From JADFOJ01 sp041580235 (GTDB lineage Bacteria; Planctomycetota; Phycisphaerae; Phycisphaerales; SM1A02), in NCBI GenBank assembly GCA_041580235.1, contig JBFGEG010000038.1:1-30159 (forward strand): 30,159 nucleotides of DNA. Direction: 5' to 3'. The position numbers and the translations under genes were made by a program. The notes beneath the pieces are model-generated. The model was not told the origin of the DNA and did not search any database. It saw nothing but the letters and a program-made list of their open reading frames with translations. Position 1 is the first letter of the stretch. Every line of letters begins with the position of its first letter. Positions 15,621-24,700 of this stretch are shown here, piece after piece.

Positions 15621-17158
15621 GAGGCACCCCGCGCTGTCTCGGCGGCCGACCGCATGCGAACCGAACGGCCCGCACGCAGGACGTCGCTGGCGATCGCAAC
15701 GAGATCGCCCTCGACGAGCCCGCCGCGGACCGTGGCCCAGCCGCCGGACGTCTCGACGACGGTGACCGGCACGGGCACGCAGCGGCCGCGGCGACCGTTG
15801 CGATCGCGGATCGCCCAGACCTGCGCGGCGTCCGTCTGCGCGTCGAGCGTCAGGCAGTCCGTGGGAACCAGCAGCGCCGCCCCCTTGGGCCTCGCACCCG
15901 TACGAGAGAGGAACCGCACGCGGGTCAGCATCTCCGGCTTGAGCAGCGGGGAGGGGTCGACGACCCGGACCTTGACCTGGAGGGTGTTCTTCTGAAGATC
16001 CGCCTCATGGGTGATGCGTGTGACCTCACCGGCGAACGTCACGTCGGGCAGGATCTCCACGACGACCTCGCACGCCTGACCCACGGCGATCCCCGCAGCG
16101 TCGGCCAGCGGCACGTCCACCCTCACCTGGAGACGCTTGGGGTCGTACAGGTGCAGCAGGTGAGCCGAGTGCGGCTCGTCCGTGGCGAGCATGATCTTGT
16201 CGCCGGGCAACTTGAGCCGACGTTGCACGTGGCCGCTGATGGGCGCCCGGATCGTCATGCGATCGAGACGCAGCCGCGCCTCGTCGCGCCGCGTCCGGGC
16301 CCGCATCACACCCGCCTCGGCGCGCTGCCGCGCGGCCTCGGCGATGTCCACCGCGCGACGCTCATCCACCCGCAGCTCGGCGTTGCGTGCGGCGGCCACG
16401 ACCTCGGCCGCGAGCCGGTCGCGTCGGGCGATCAGGATGGCCTCGCGACGCCGGATGGCCTCGACGGTGGCGGCCTGGGCGGCGGCCTGCTTGTCGAGGA
16501 TGATCACCTCGATGTCCGTCGCGCCGCCGCGCTCCAGGGCCCGTCGCGCCCGCGAGAGCTCCTCGGTCAAACGCTCGAGTTTGGCCTGGTCAACGTCGAT
16601 GAGGGCCGGCAGCTGGGCGAGCTCCGCCTCGGTCTCCGCCAGGGCGGCTCGCCAGACGCTCACCGCCCACTGCCGCTCGATGGGGTTCTGCCAGTCGGTG
16701 CGGGCGGCCCGAACCTCGGCCTCGGCGACGGCAAGCTCGGCTTCCGCCGTGGCCAGGTCCGCCTCGGCGCTGGCCAGGGCCAGCTCGGCGTCCTCGGACA
16801 CCAGACGCGCCACCACCTGCCCCGCCTCGACCGACTCCCCGGCCAGCGCGAGCATCTGCTCGACGACGCCGTCGGTCAGCGCCGTGCACGCCGTGTAGAA
16901 AGGATCGGCCTCCAGCCAGCCCGGGGCCTGCACGGTCGCGCCGCCGGGCCCGCCGCCGGCGTCCGCCTCGGCCTGGGCAAACAGCACCGGCCGCACGTCG
17001 ACCGGAGCCGTCGGCTGCAGCACGCGTCGAGCCGAGGCCAGCACGACCGCGCCGAGGGTGACGGCGACGATGAGGGGCACGATGACGTGCAGCGGCCAGC
17101 GCCGGCGACGGCTCTGGATCGAGCCGGCGTCAGACGCCGGCCCGTGTTGGATTGTCAT
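15617..17158 (-). CDS. HlyD/MacA-type periplasmic adaptor (membrane fusion protein) of the ABC exporter
   Basis: The 513-residue product has one N-terminal membrane anchor (about residues 23-44, after RRRRW), then a lipoyl-type half (VEQMLALAGESVEAGQVVARL), a long coiled coil rich in Ala/Glu/Arg (about 120-300), the second lipoyl half (IRAPISGHVQRRLKLPGDKI), and beta-barrel domains including EILPDVTFAGEVTRI and LKPEMLTRVRFL. Such adaptors link an inner-membrane pump to an outer-membrane channel; the long hairpin suggests contact with a TolC-like partner, which is not encoded in this operon. The coiled coil is longer than in E. coli MacA. The gene is 78 bases downstream of the Cys-rich protein and overlaps the ATPase gene. 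Confident of role; substrate unknown. Confidence 0.9.
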   Translation of the reverse strand: MTIQHGPASDAGSIQSRRRRWPLHVIVPLIVAVTLGAVVLASARRVLQPTAPVDVRPVLFAQAEADAGGGPGGATVQAPGWLEADPFYTACTALTDGVVEQMLALAGESVEAGQVVARLVSEDAELALASAEADLATAEAELAVAEAEVRAARTDWQNPIERQWAVSVWRAALAETEAELAQLPALIDVDQAKLERLTEELSRARRALERGGATDIEVIILDKQAAAQAATVEAIRRREAILIARRDRLAAEVVAAARNAELRVDERRAVDIAEAARQRAEAGVMRARTRRDEARLRLDRMTIRAPISGHVQRRLKLPGDKIMLATDEPHSAHLLHLYDPKRLQVRVDVPLADAAGIAVGQACEVVVEILPDVTFAGEVTRITHEADLQKNTLQVKVRVVDPSPLLKPEMLTRVRFLSRTGARPKGAALLVPTDCLTLDAQTDAAQVWAIRDRNGRRGRCVPVPVTVVETSGGWATVRGGLVEGDLVAIASDVLRAGRSVRMRSAAETARGAS

Positions 17159-17236
17159 GGTTCGTGGTCTCCTGAAGGCGCGGTGACATCGGCACCGACG
17201 CGCGGTCCGCGCGCAGTGCTCCCTCGAAAGCGCACG

Positions 17237-17596
17237 TCAGGCTTTGGGTGGCTGCAGCAGCTCGCCCGCCCCGTCCTGGGGCGAGAGCACCGAATCGAGG
17301 TCGGCAGCGGCCCCGGCCGGCCGCCCATGCGCGGTCAGCGCCGACACGACCCGCAGGATGACGGGCGTCGTCGCGGAGCAGCCGCACCGCGTGCAGTCAC
17401 AGCCGCTGGGGCAGCAGTCGCAGTCCTCGGGCTGTTCCTGCTGGCTCGGGCAGCACGTGTCGGCCGTCTCGGCCGCCGAAACGGCCGGATTCAGGCGGCA
17501 GCAATCACCGACCACCGGAAGGGTCGGGGCCACCAGACCCAACACGAGCAGCGGCACGAGCAGACGAGATCGGATGGCGTTGAGCACCCTGGGCAC
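17237..17596 (-). CDS. Small Cys-rich secreted protein at the head of the ABC operon
   Basis: The predicted protein has 119 residues. Residues 7-30 (basic start, then LLVPLLVLGLVAPTLPVVG) look like a signal peptide or membrane anchor. The rest holds 11 cysteines, at 32, 33, 48, 49, 59, 61, 62, 66, 68, 71 and 73; seven fall within 15 residues in a CDCC, CDC, CGC pattern. Such density suggests binding of a soft metal (Cu, Ag, Hg, Zn or Cd) or several disulfides. The C-terminal 45 residues lack Cys and end in LLQPPKA. I recognise no named family. The start is taken as GTG at 17596 with TAGAAT exactly six bases before it; a GTG three codons later is possible. It precedes the adaptor by 78 bases on the same strand and probably heads the operon. 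Confidence 0.72.
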   Translation of the reverse strand: MPRVLNAIRSRLLVPLLVLGLVAPTLPVVGDCCRLNPAVSAAETADTCCPSQQEQPEDCDCCPSGCDCTRCGCSATTPVILRVVSALTAHGRPAGAAADLDSVLSPQDGAGELLQPPKA

Positions 17597-17602
17597 GGCT
17601 CC

Positions 17603-17608
17603 ATTCTA
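17603..17608 (-). promoter_or_regulatory. Candidate -10 element for the ABC operon (leaderless arrangement)
   Basis: On the minus strand TAGAAT (five of six matches to TATAAT) ends six bases before the GTG at 17596, the spacing expected if transcription starts at the start codon. A GGAG lies only two bases before the GTG, too close to act as a ribosome site. No matching -35 is seen. Confidence 0.3.
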
Positions 17609-17690
17609 CGCGGGGCGTCCGTGGAGAGTTCCAGCCCAGCCCGCTCCCCGGTACCCTCCCGGAGAAACCGAGGCCACGGACCGCTGTTCC

Positions 17691-17696
17691 TATGAT
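17691..17696 (+). promoter_or_regulatory. Candidate -10 element of the MscK-type channel gene
   Basis: TATGAT (five of six matches) lies 29 bases before the ATG at 17726, in the divergent region shared with the Cys-rich gene. A start about seven bases downstream would leave a leader of about 23 bases that contains GGAG (17712-17715), correctly placed for the ATG at 17726. No good -35 was seen. Confidence 0.35.
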
Positions 17697-17725
17697 CAGT
17701 CACATTCCACCGGAGATTGAGCACA

Positions 17726-20700
17726 ATGATCGCTCGCCGCCCACGTCTTGTGACACTCGCCCTTTCGAGCCTTCTGCTGCCGGTGGCGATTGCCGCGGCG
17801 TGGCAGGTCGAGCCGCCCGAGAGCACCCCGCCGGCGCCCCCCGCGACGCCCGAGACCCCGCCGGGCGAAGCGGCGGCCCCCGAGACCCCCGCCCCGGCGG
17901 CGATCACGGAGGCCGCCTCGGTCGAGGATCTCAAGAAGCGTCTCGAAGCGGCGAAGACGGCCGACCTCGACGAGGAGACCAAGGCCAAGGTCGTGGAGCT
18001 CTACGGGCAGGCCGTCAGCGCCGCCGAGCAGGCCGAGACGCTGCTTGCCCAGGCCGCCACCTACACGGCCCAGGCCGAAGCGGGCCCGGCCCGGCTCCAG
18101 ACGCTGAGGCAGCAGTTGTCGGTGCCCGCCGAAGAGCCCCCCGACGTCGCCCCGGCCGCGGCCTCCATGACGCTGGAGCAGGTGGAGCAGAGCGTCCGCA
18201 CGCAGGAGACCGATCTCGCCACCGCCAAGGCGAGCCTCGAGAAGATCGAGAGCCGCCTCGCGCAGCACCTCGCACGGCCTGACGCGATCGAGAAGCAGAC
18301 GACCGACGCCCGCGGACGGCTGGAGGAGATCGAGCGGAGCCTCGCGGCCGCCCCGCCGCCCAACGAGCCCGCGGCCGTGACCCAGGCTCGACGGGCGGCC
18401 CTCGAGGCGCGCCGACGCCTGCGGCAGACCGAGATCGCCGCCGGCGCGCAGGAGCTGGCCACATTCGACATCCGGCAATCGATACTCACGGCCGAGCGCG
18501 ACCTGGCCGCGCGTGAGGTCGCCCGTCTCGACGCCACCGGCCGCGCATGGCTGGAGCTTGCCCAGAAGCGGCGCGAGCAGGAGGCGAAGCGCGTCGTTGC
18601 CGAGGCCGAGCGGGCCGAGGCCCGGGTGGAGGACATGCCCGAGCCCGTCCGTGAGCTGGCGCGGATGAACACCGAGCTGGCCGAGCGGCTCAAGACGCTC
18701 CGGGAGGCGGAACAGAGCCTGACAGCGAAGCTGGAACGGGCGCAGGAGCGGGCCAAGGAGATCGACACCGACTTCGAGAGCGCCCGGCAGCGGGTGGATG
18801 TCGGCGGTCTCAACGAGACCATCGGTCTGGCCCTTCGACAGCAGCGGCAGCTTCTGCCGAACCTCAGCAAGTACCGGCGGGCGGCACGGAAGCGGGCCGA
18901 CGAGATGAGCGTCATCGTCGGCGCCAAGCTGGACGTCGATGCCCGCCGGCGAGCGTTGACCGACCTCGAGACGGAGGTCATGACGCGGCTGGAAACACTC
19001 GAGCCGCCGCTGCCCGACAACGTCCGAGCGGAGGCGAGGAGCTTCGCCGAGACGCTTCTGGCCGACCAGATGGGGTTGATGCGCGACCTGGAGACCGACT
19101 ACAACAGATACTTGAAGCGGTTGGGGGCGCTGGACAACGCCGAGCGCGAGCTGGTGGATCTGGCTCAGGGCTACGGGGATTTCATCGACGAGCACCTGCT
19201 GTGGATCCGCTCGGCCGAGCCGCTGGACACGGCGACGCTCTCCCAGGCGGCGCAGTCGGCGGGACTGGCCGGGCGGCCCTCCCCCTGGAGCCGGGTCCTC
19301 GGCGACACGTTGCGGGCGCTGCGCGAATCACCGGTGCTGTGGGGCCTCGCCGCGGTGCTCATGGCCGTGCTGGTCTGGCTCAGAAGCCGCGCGCGTCGCT
19401 GGCTCAAGAGCGATGCCTCGAAGGTCGGACGCGTGCAGAGTGACTCGATCGTCTTGACGCTTCGCGCCCTGGGGGCGACGGTGCTGCGGGCGGCGACGTG
19501 GCCGGCGCTGGTCGGGTTCGTCGGCTGGCAGATGCACGGCGCCGGTGAGCCGGCGAGCTTCACGCAGGCCCTGGGCGGAGGGCTCATGGGTGCGGCCGTC
19601 GTTTGGGCGACCCTCGGCTTTGCCCGCGCTTTGTTCGCGCCCAACGGCCCGGCGACGGCTCATTTCAAATGGAACGAGGCGGTCCGACGCGAGCTGCGCT
19701 TTCACCTTCTGTGGCTGATGACGGCGGTCGTGCCGCTGACGCTGATCGTGTTCGCCAACGAGACGGTGGCCGTGCCCGAGCACCGCGGCTCGGTGGGACG
19801 CATGGCCTTCATGGCCTACATGGTCTTTTTCGCGGCGTTCACTCTCTGGATCCTGCGACCGGGCGGTGCGTTCATGAACGTGATCGTTCGCCGGCGGCCG
19901 GAAGGCTGGATCGCCCGTCTGCGGTACGGCTGGTACCCCGTCGTGGTGGCGATCCCCTTGAGTCTCGCGATACTCGCGGGCCTGGGCTACTACTACACGG
20001 CCCTCCAGCTTCAGTGGCGGCTGGAGTCGACGGTGTGGCTCCTTCTGGGGCTGCTGGTCGCCCACGCGTTCCTGATGCGTTGGGTGCACGTCACGCAGCG
20101 ACGCCTCGCCTACGAGGAGGCGGTGCAGCGGCGATTGGCCGAGCGTGAGCGGCGTGAGTCAGGACAGCAGCAAAGCGCGTCGGCGGCCGACGACTTCGAA
20201 TCGATCAGCATCCCGGAGCAGGAGGTTCGGCTGGAGGACATCGGCGCGGATACGCGGCGTCTCATCCGGACGCTCGTCGCCTTTACCGCCGTGATCGTGG
20301 GCTGGTTGCTGTGGGCCGACGTGCTTCCGGCGCTCAACGTGCTCAAGTCGGTGGAGCTGTGGTATCAGACGGCAACGGTGGACGGCACCGAGCAGCAGGT
20401 GCCGGTGACCCTGGCCAACGTGGGGCTGACCATCCTGATCATCATCATCACGTTTCTGGCGTCCAGGAATCTCCCGGGAGCGCTCGAGATCACGCTGCTC
20501 AAGCGTCTGCCGATGGACGCCGGCGCGCGGTACGCCTTCACGACCATCTGCCGCTACATCATCGTCGGCGTGGGACTGGTGCTGGCCGTCAACGGTCTGG
20601 GCATGAACTGGTCCAGCGTGCAGTGGCTGCTGGCGGCCCTGACCGTGGGTCTTGGCTTCGGCCTCCAGGAGATCGTCGCCAACTTCGTATCCGGCATCAT

Positions 20701-21274
20701 CATTCTTTTTGAGCGGCCCTTTCGGGTGGGCGACATCGTCACCGTCGGCGACGTGAGCGGCATGGTCTCGAGGATTCGCATCCGGGCCACGACGATCGTC
20801 GACTTCGACCGCCGCGAGCTGATCGTGCCCAACAAGCGGTTCATCACCAACGAGTTCATCAACTCGACGCTGTCGAACGCGATGACGCGGATCCGGGTAC
20901 CCGTCGGCATCGCCTACGGCGCGGACGTCTCGCGCGCTCGACGGCTGCTGCTCGAGGTGGCCAGGGCCAACGAGCTCGTGCTCGACGACCCGGCGCCCGG
21001 GGCACTCTTCCTGGGCTTCGGGGACAGCGCGCTCAACCTGGAGCTGCGGGCGTTCGTGGGCGACCTGAACAACCGCATGAAGGTCACCGACCAGCTGCAC
21101 GAAGCCATCGACGACGCGTTCAAGGAAGCGGGCATCGAGATCGTCTTCCCGCAGCGGGACATCAACCTCAAGACGTCGCGACCGGTGGAGGTTCGAGTCG
21201 TCGGCTCCGAGGCCGGGGCGGCGCCGCCTGCGGCCCGGCACGAGCCCACGCTCACCGAAGCCCGCAACGACTAG
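17726..21274 (+). CDS. Large mechanosensitive channel of the MscS superfamily (MscK/MscM-like)
   Basis: This protein of about 1182 residues opens under membrane tension to release solutes during osmotic downshock. It has a signal peptide (about residues 1-26), a Pro/Ala linker, and a long periplasmic coiled-coil region (about 50-480) like the porin-like domain of MscK (E. coli MscK about 1120 residues). A membrane domain with about eleven predicted TMs starts near residue 535. The pore helix and MscS core follow: LTVGLGFGLQEIVANFVSG, then LFERPFRVGDIVTVGD, the beta domain with IVPNKRFITNEFINST, and the alpha/beta C-terminus ending at EIVFPQRDINL. The ATG at 17726 is chosen because GGAG (17712-17715) lies ten bases upstream; a TTG at 17717 is too close to it. 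The gene is transcribed alone, divergent from the ABC operon, and converges with the RND operon. Confidence 0.93.
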   Translation: MIARRPRLVTLALSSLLLPVAIAAAWQVEPPESTPPAPPATPETPPGEAAAPETPAPAAITEAASVEDLKKRLEAAKTADLDEETKAKVVELYGQAVSAAEQAETLLAQAATYTAQAEAGPARLQTLRQQLSVPAEEPPDVAPAAASMTLEQVEQSVRTQETDLATAKASLEKIESRLAQHLARPDAIEKQTTDARGRLEEIERSLAAAPPPNEPAAVTQARRAALEARRRLRQTEIAAGAQELATFDIRQSILTAERDLAAREVARLDATGRAWLELAQKRREQEAKRVVAEAERAEARVEDMPEPVRELARMNTELAERLKTLREAEQSLTAKLERAQERAKEIDTDFESARQRVDVGGLNETIGLALRQQRQLLPNLSKYRRAARKRADEMSVIVGAKLDVDARRRALTDLETEVMTRLETLEPPLPDNVRAEARSFAETLLADQMGLMRDLETDYNRYLKRLGALDNAERELVDLAQGYGDFIDEHLLWIRSAEPLDTATLSQAAQSAGLAGRPSPWSRVLGDTLRALRESPVLWGLAAVLMAVLVWLRSRARRWLKSDASKVGRVQSDSIVLTLRALGATVLRAATWPALVGFVGWQMHGAGEPASFTQALGGGLMGAAVVWATLGFARALFAPNGPATAHFKWNEAVRRELRFHLLWLMTAVVPLTLIVFANETVAVPEHRGSVGRMAFMAYMVFFAAFTLWILRPGGAFMNVIVRRRPEGWIARLRYGWYPVVVAIPLSLAILAGLGYYYTALQLQWRLESTVWLLLGLLVAHAFLMRWVHVTQRRLAYEEAVQRRLAERERRESGQQQSASAADDFESISIPEQEVRLEDIGADTRRLIRTLVAFTAVIVGWLLWADVLPALNVLKSVELWYQTATVDGTEQQVPVTLANVGLTILIIIITFLASRNLPGALEITLLKRLPMDAGARYAFTTICRYIIVGVGLVLAVNGLGMNWSSVQWLLAALTVGLGFGLQEIVANFVSGIIILFERPFRVGDIVTVGDVSGMVSRIRIRATTIVDFDRRELIVPNKRFITNEFINSTLSNAMTRIRVPVGIAYGADVSRARRLLLEVARANELVLDDPAPGALFLGFGDSALNLELRAFVGDLNNRMKVTDQLHEAIDDAFKEAGIEIVFPQRDINLKTSRPVEVRVVGSEAGAAPPAARHEPTLTEARND

Positions 21275-21292
21275 CCGGGCTCGGAGCGCCGC

Positions 21293-21790
21293 TCAGGGTC
21301 CGCTCACCAGGATCGGCAGGGAACCCACGGCCTTGACGCCGTCGGGCTTCTCGATCTCGATCCACCAGCGGGCGTCCGGCGGCAGCGGGTCCGGCGCCTC
21401 GGCGTGGATGTCGAAGTCGTCGTGGGAAGGCGCGTAGTCGCCCATCCCGACCAGGTATTGCTGTCGATCCGCCGTCCCGATCCACGCCCGCACGATGGTG
21501 GCGCCGCCGTCGTTGTACGGGAGCTTGATGACGAGGTGACTGAGCTTGCCGGGCTCCACGAACCCGTGGCCCTGGCTGCCGTGCACCTCCATGCCGTCAA
21601 TCGTCACAGTGCCGATCGGGGTCTCGTCGTGACCGTGGGCGTCGGCGACCGGAACGCTCTCGGCGTGATCCGCGTGCGTGGTGCCGTCGGCATGAGTGTG
21701 CGTACCGGCGGGCTCCTGGTGGACGTCGCCCGATCGGTCGCATCCCGACGCGATGATAACGGCCGCGAGCAGTGTGAGCGTGTATCTCAT
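21293..21790 (-). CDS. His-rich predicted lipoprotein at the end of the RND operon
   Basis: The product has 165 residues. A short signal ends IIASGC (C17), which fits a lipoprotein, although Ala rather than Leu stands at -3. It contains 12 His, eight of them within residues 24-75 in motifs such as HTHADGTTHADH and AHGHDE, then HGSQGHG. The C-terminal two thirds look beta-rich (LSHLVIKLPYNDGGATIVRAWIG, WWIEIEKPDG), possibly an immunoglobulin-like sandwich. The His-rich part is probably a metal-binding region for Zn, Co, Ni or Cu in the periplasm, delivering metal to the pump or buffering it. The ATG at 21790 overlaps the stop of the RND pump in an ATGA junction, so it is the last gene of that operon. 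I recognise no named family. Confidence 0.82.
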   Translation of the reverse strand: MRYTLTLLAAVIIASGCDRSGDVHQEPAGTHTHADGTTHADHAESVPVADAHGHDETPIGTVTIDGMEVHGSQGHGFVEPGKLSHLVIKLPYNDGGATIVRAWIGTADRQQYLVGMGDYAPSHDDFDIHAEAPDPLPPDARWWIEIEKPDGVKAVGSLPILVSGP

Positions 21791-24700
21791 GACTCAGTTT
21801 CCTCCGTGGACTCGTTGTTCCCTTCTCTCGTTCGAAGTTCCGTCTCGCGCATGTCGCCGCCCCGCACGTGATAGATCGCCGCGTATCCGGCCGGCACCAC
21901 GATCAGGTTCAGGAACGTGGAGCTCAGCAACCCGCCGAGGATCACCACCGAGAGCGGCGCGAGCAGCTCGTTGCCCGGCCTGTCCCCGGCGATGATGATC
22001 GGGATGACGGCCAGGGCGGCGGTGAGCGCCGTCATCAGGATCGGCACCAGACGCTCCAGCGATCCCTGAACAACGGCATCGTAGACCGACCGGTCCTCGA
22101 CCTCCATGAGGTGACGGTAGTGGTTGACCAGAAGGATGCCGTTGCGCACCGCGATCCCGAACAGCGTGATAAAGCCGACGAGACTCGCGATCGAAATGAC
22201 CGGCGCCGTGTACCGTCCGCCGAGACCGAACAGGGCCAGCGTATTGAGCACGATGTTCTCGGACTCGGTCACGTAGATGGCGACGATGCCGCCGATCAGG
22301 GCCAGCGGCAGGTTGACCAGGACGAGCAGTGCCACACGCATCGAGTCGACGGCGAGGTAGGCCAGCAGGACCATGAGCAGAATCACGAAACTCGTGAAGA
22401 TGAGAATCGTGCGGCTCGCTGACTGCTGGGCCTCGAACTGGCCTCCGTACTGGACCGTGTACGCGTACCGCTGAACGATCGGATCGACCCGCCGACGAAC
22501 CTCCTCAACGAGGTGACCGAGGTTGTAACCCTTGGCGACGTTGAGGGAGATGACCGCCTTGCGCTGGGCGTTCTCCCGCGAGATGATGTTCGACGCCAGC
22601 TCCGGCCCGATGTCGGCGACCTCGTCGAGCCGCAGCAGCGCTCCGCCTCTGCCGCGGAGCGTAAGCCGACGCAGATCGCGCACGCTCTCGCGTTCGTGGT
22701 CGGCCAACCGGACCGTGAGGTCGTAGCGACGAACACCCTCGTTGACCCGGGCGACGGTGACCCCGTAGATGGCGTTGCGAACCTGCTCGCCTGCGGCCTG
22801 CGGCGTCAGGCCGTACGCCGCCAGGTCTCCGGCCCGATAGTCCACCGGAAGCGACTGGATCATGACCTCGCGATTGGCGGCCACGTCTCGGGTGCCCGGC
22901 AGACCCTTCAGCTCGGTCGCGATCTCCCTGGCGATCGTCCGTAGCACCGCGAGGTCCTCCCCGAAGACGTTGATCGCGATGGCGGCCGGCGTGCCGGAGA
23001 GAATGTGGCTCAGACGGTGCTCGATCGGCTGGCCGACGTTGCTCGTGATCCCGGGCACCTCTTCGAGGATGCGCGTGATCCGATCGCGGATCTCCTGCTG
23101 GTCGCTGCCCGGAAGGGCCGTAACCTCGATTTCCGAGTTGCTCACCGGCTCGGCGTGCTCATCCCGCTCGGCGCGGCCGGTCAGTCGCGTCGCGCTCTTG
23201 ACGCCTTCGATCTGGAGGATCCGCTGCTCGACGGCCCCGGCCATCCGATCGCTCGCCGTGAGCGACGTCCCTGGCGGGGCGAACAGCTGCACCGTGAAGG
23301 TCCCCTCGTTGAACTCGGGCAGAAAGGCCGTGCCGAAGGTGCTCCCCAGCCAGAGGCTCAGGACCGTGACCACGACGGCACCGCCGAGCACGAACCGGCG
23401 CAGTTGAATGGCCGCTCGCAGCCACGGCTCGTACAGCGACTTGAGCCGGCGCACCACGAAGCTCTCGCGTCTCTCTCGCAGAGACCGGCCGTCGAGCAGC
23501 TGCCGGCACATGGCGGGTGTCACTGTCAATGACACGACCAGTGACGCGAGAATGGAGACGATGAACGCGATGCCAAGCGGCCGGAAAAAACGCCCTTCGA
23601 TGCCGTGTAGAAAGAACAACGGCAGAAAGACGATCACGATGATGACCGTGGCGAACACGATGGATGGACGGATCTCCTCGATCGCTTCGAAGACGACCTG
23701 CTCCTTTGGCTTTCGCCGGCCTTCGGAGACGATCGCGTTCTGACGCAAGCGACGGAATGCGTTCTCGGTTCCGATGATCGCGTCGTCGACGAGGCTGCCT
23801 ACCGCGATCGCGAAGCCACCGAGCGTCATCACGTTGACCGTCAGGCCCACCCAGCCGAGAAAGAGCAGGCCCGCCGCCAGCGACAGAGGAATGGCCACGA
23901 GCGTGATCAACGTCGCGCGCACGTTCAGCAGAAAGACGAAGAGCAGTAAGGCCACGATGATCGCGGCATCGCGCAGCGCGTGGAGAATGTTGTCCACCGA
24001 CAAGTCGATGAAGTCTGCCTGTCGAAAGACGTCCCGGTTGAGCTCAATGCCGGCCGGCATGATCACCTCGGCCGCATCGAGCGCCTTGTCAATGTCGTTC
24101 GTGATGACGAGCGTGTTGGTGCCCGGCGCCTTCTGAACCGTCATCACCACGGCGGGCCGACCGCCGTCGGCGCCGGTGCCGCGGCGCAGCGCCGCCCCCA
24201 GCCTGACCTCCGCCACCTGCCCGATCGTGACCGGGGCCCCGTCGTGGTACTTGATGACGGTCCCGGCGATGTCGGCGGTGGAACGCACCTTGCCGGCCTG
24301 GCGGATCGGCAGCTCCAGACCGTTGACGTCGGCGAGGTAGCCGGCGCTCAACGTGCTGTGAGACTCACCCGCCGCGTCGACGACATCCTGGACGGTCAAG
24401 TCAAACAGACGCAAACGCTCCTGCTCCACCAGCACCTGGTACTCCGGCAGCTCCCCGCCAAGGACCGACACCTGGGCCACGCCGGGGACGGCCAGCAGCT
24501 TGTTGCGGAGGTCGTACTCGGCGTACGCGCGCAGATCGAGATCGCTGACCGACCCGTCCGGCGACGAGAGGGCCAGCAGCATGATCTGCCCCGTAATCGA
24601 CGTGATGGGCGTCATCTCCGCGTGCGTGCCGGGCGGGAGATCCTCCCGGACGGTGTCGAGCCGCTCCGAGACCAGCTGGCGAGCGCGGTAGATGTCGGTG

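Noticed and set aside
14929..15699. N-terminal extension of the first permease over the ATPase gene
   Set aside because: The extension is in another frame of the ATPase gene and reads as low-complexity Arg/Ala; the ATGA overlap at 14928 gives the proper start.
17717..17725. TTG at 17717 as start of the mechanosensitive channel
   Set aside because: The GGAG at 17712-17715 is only one base away from it but ten bases from the ATG at 17726, which also starts a normal signal peptide.
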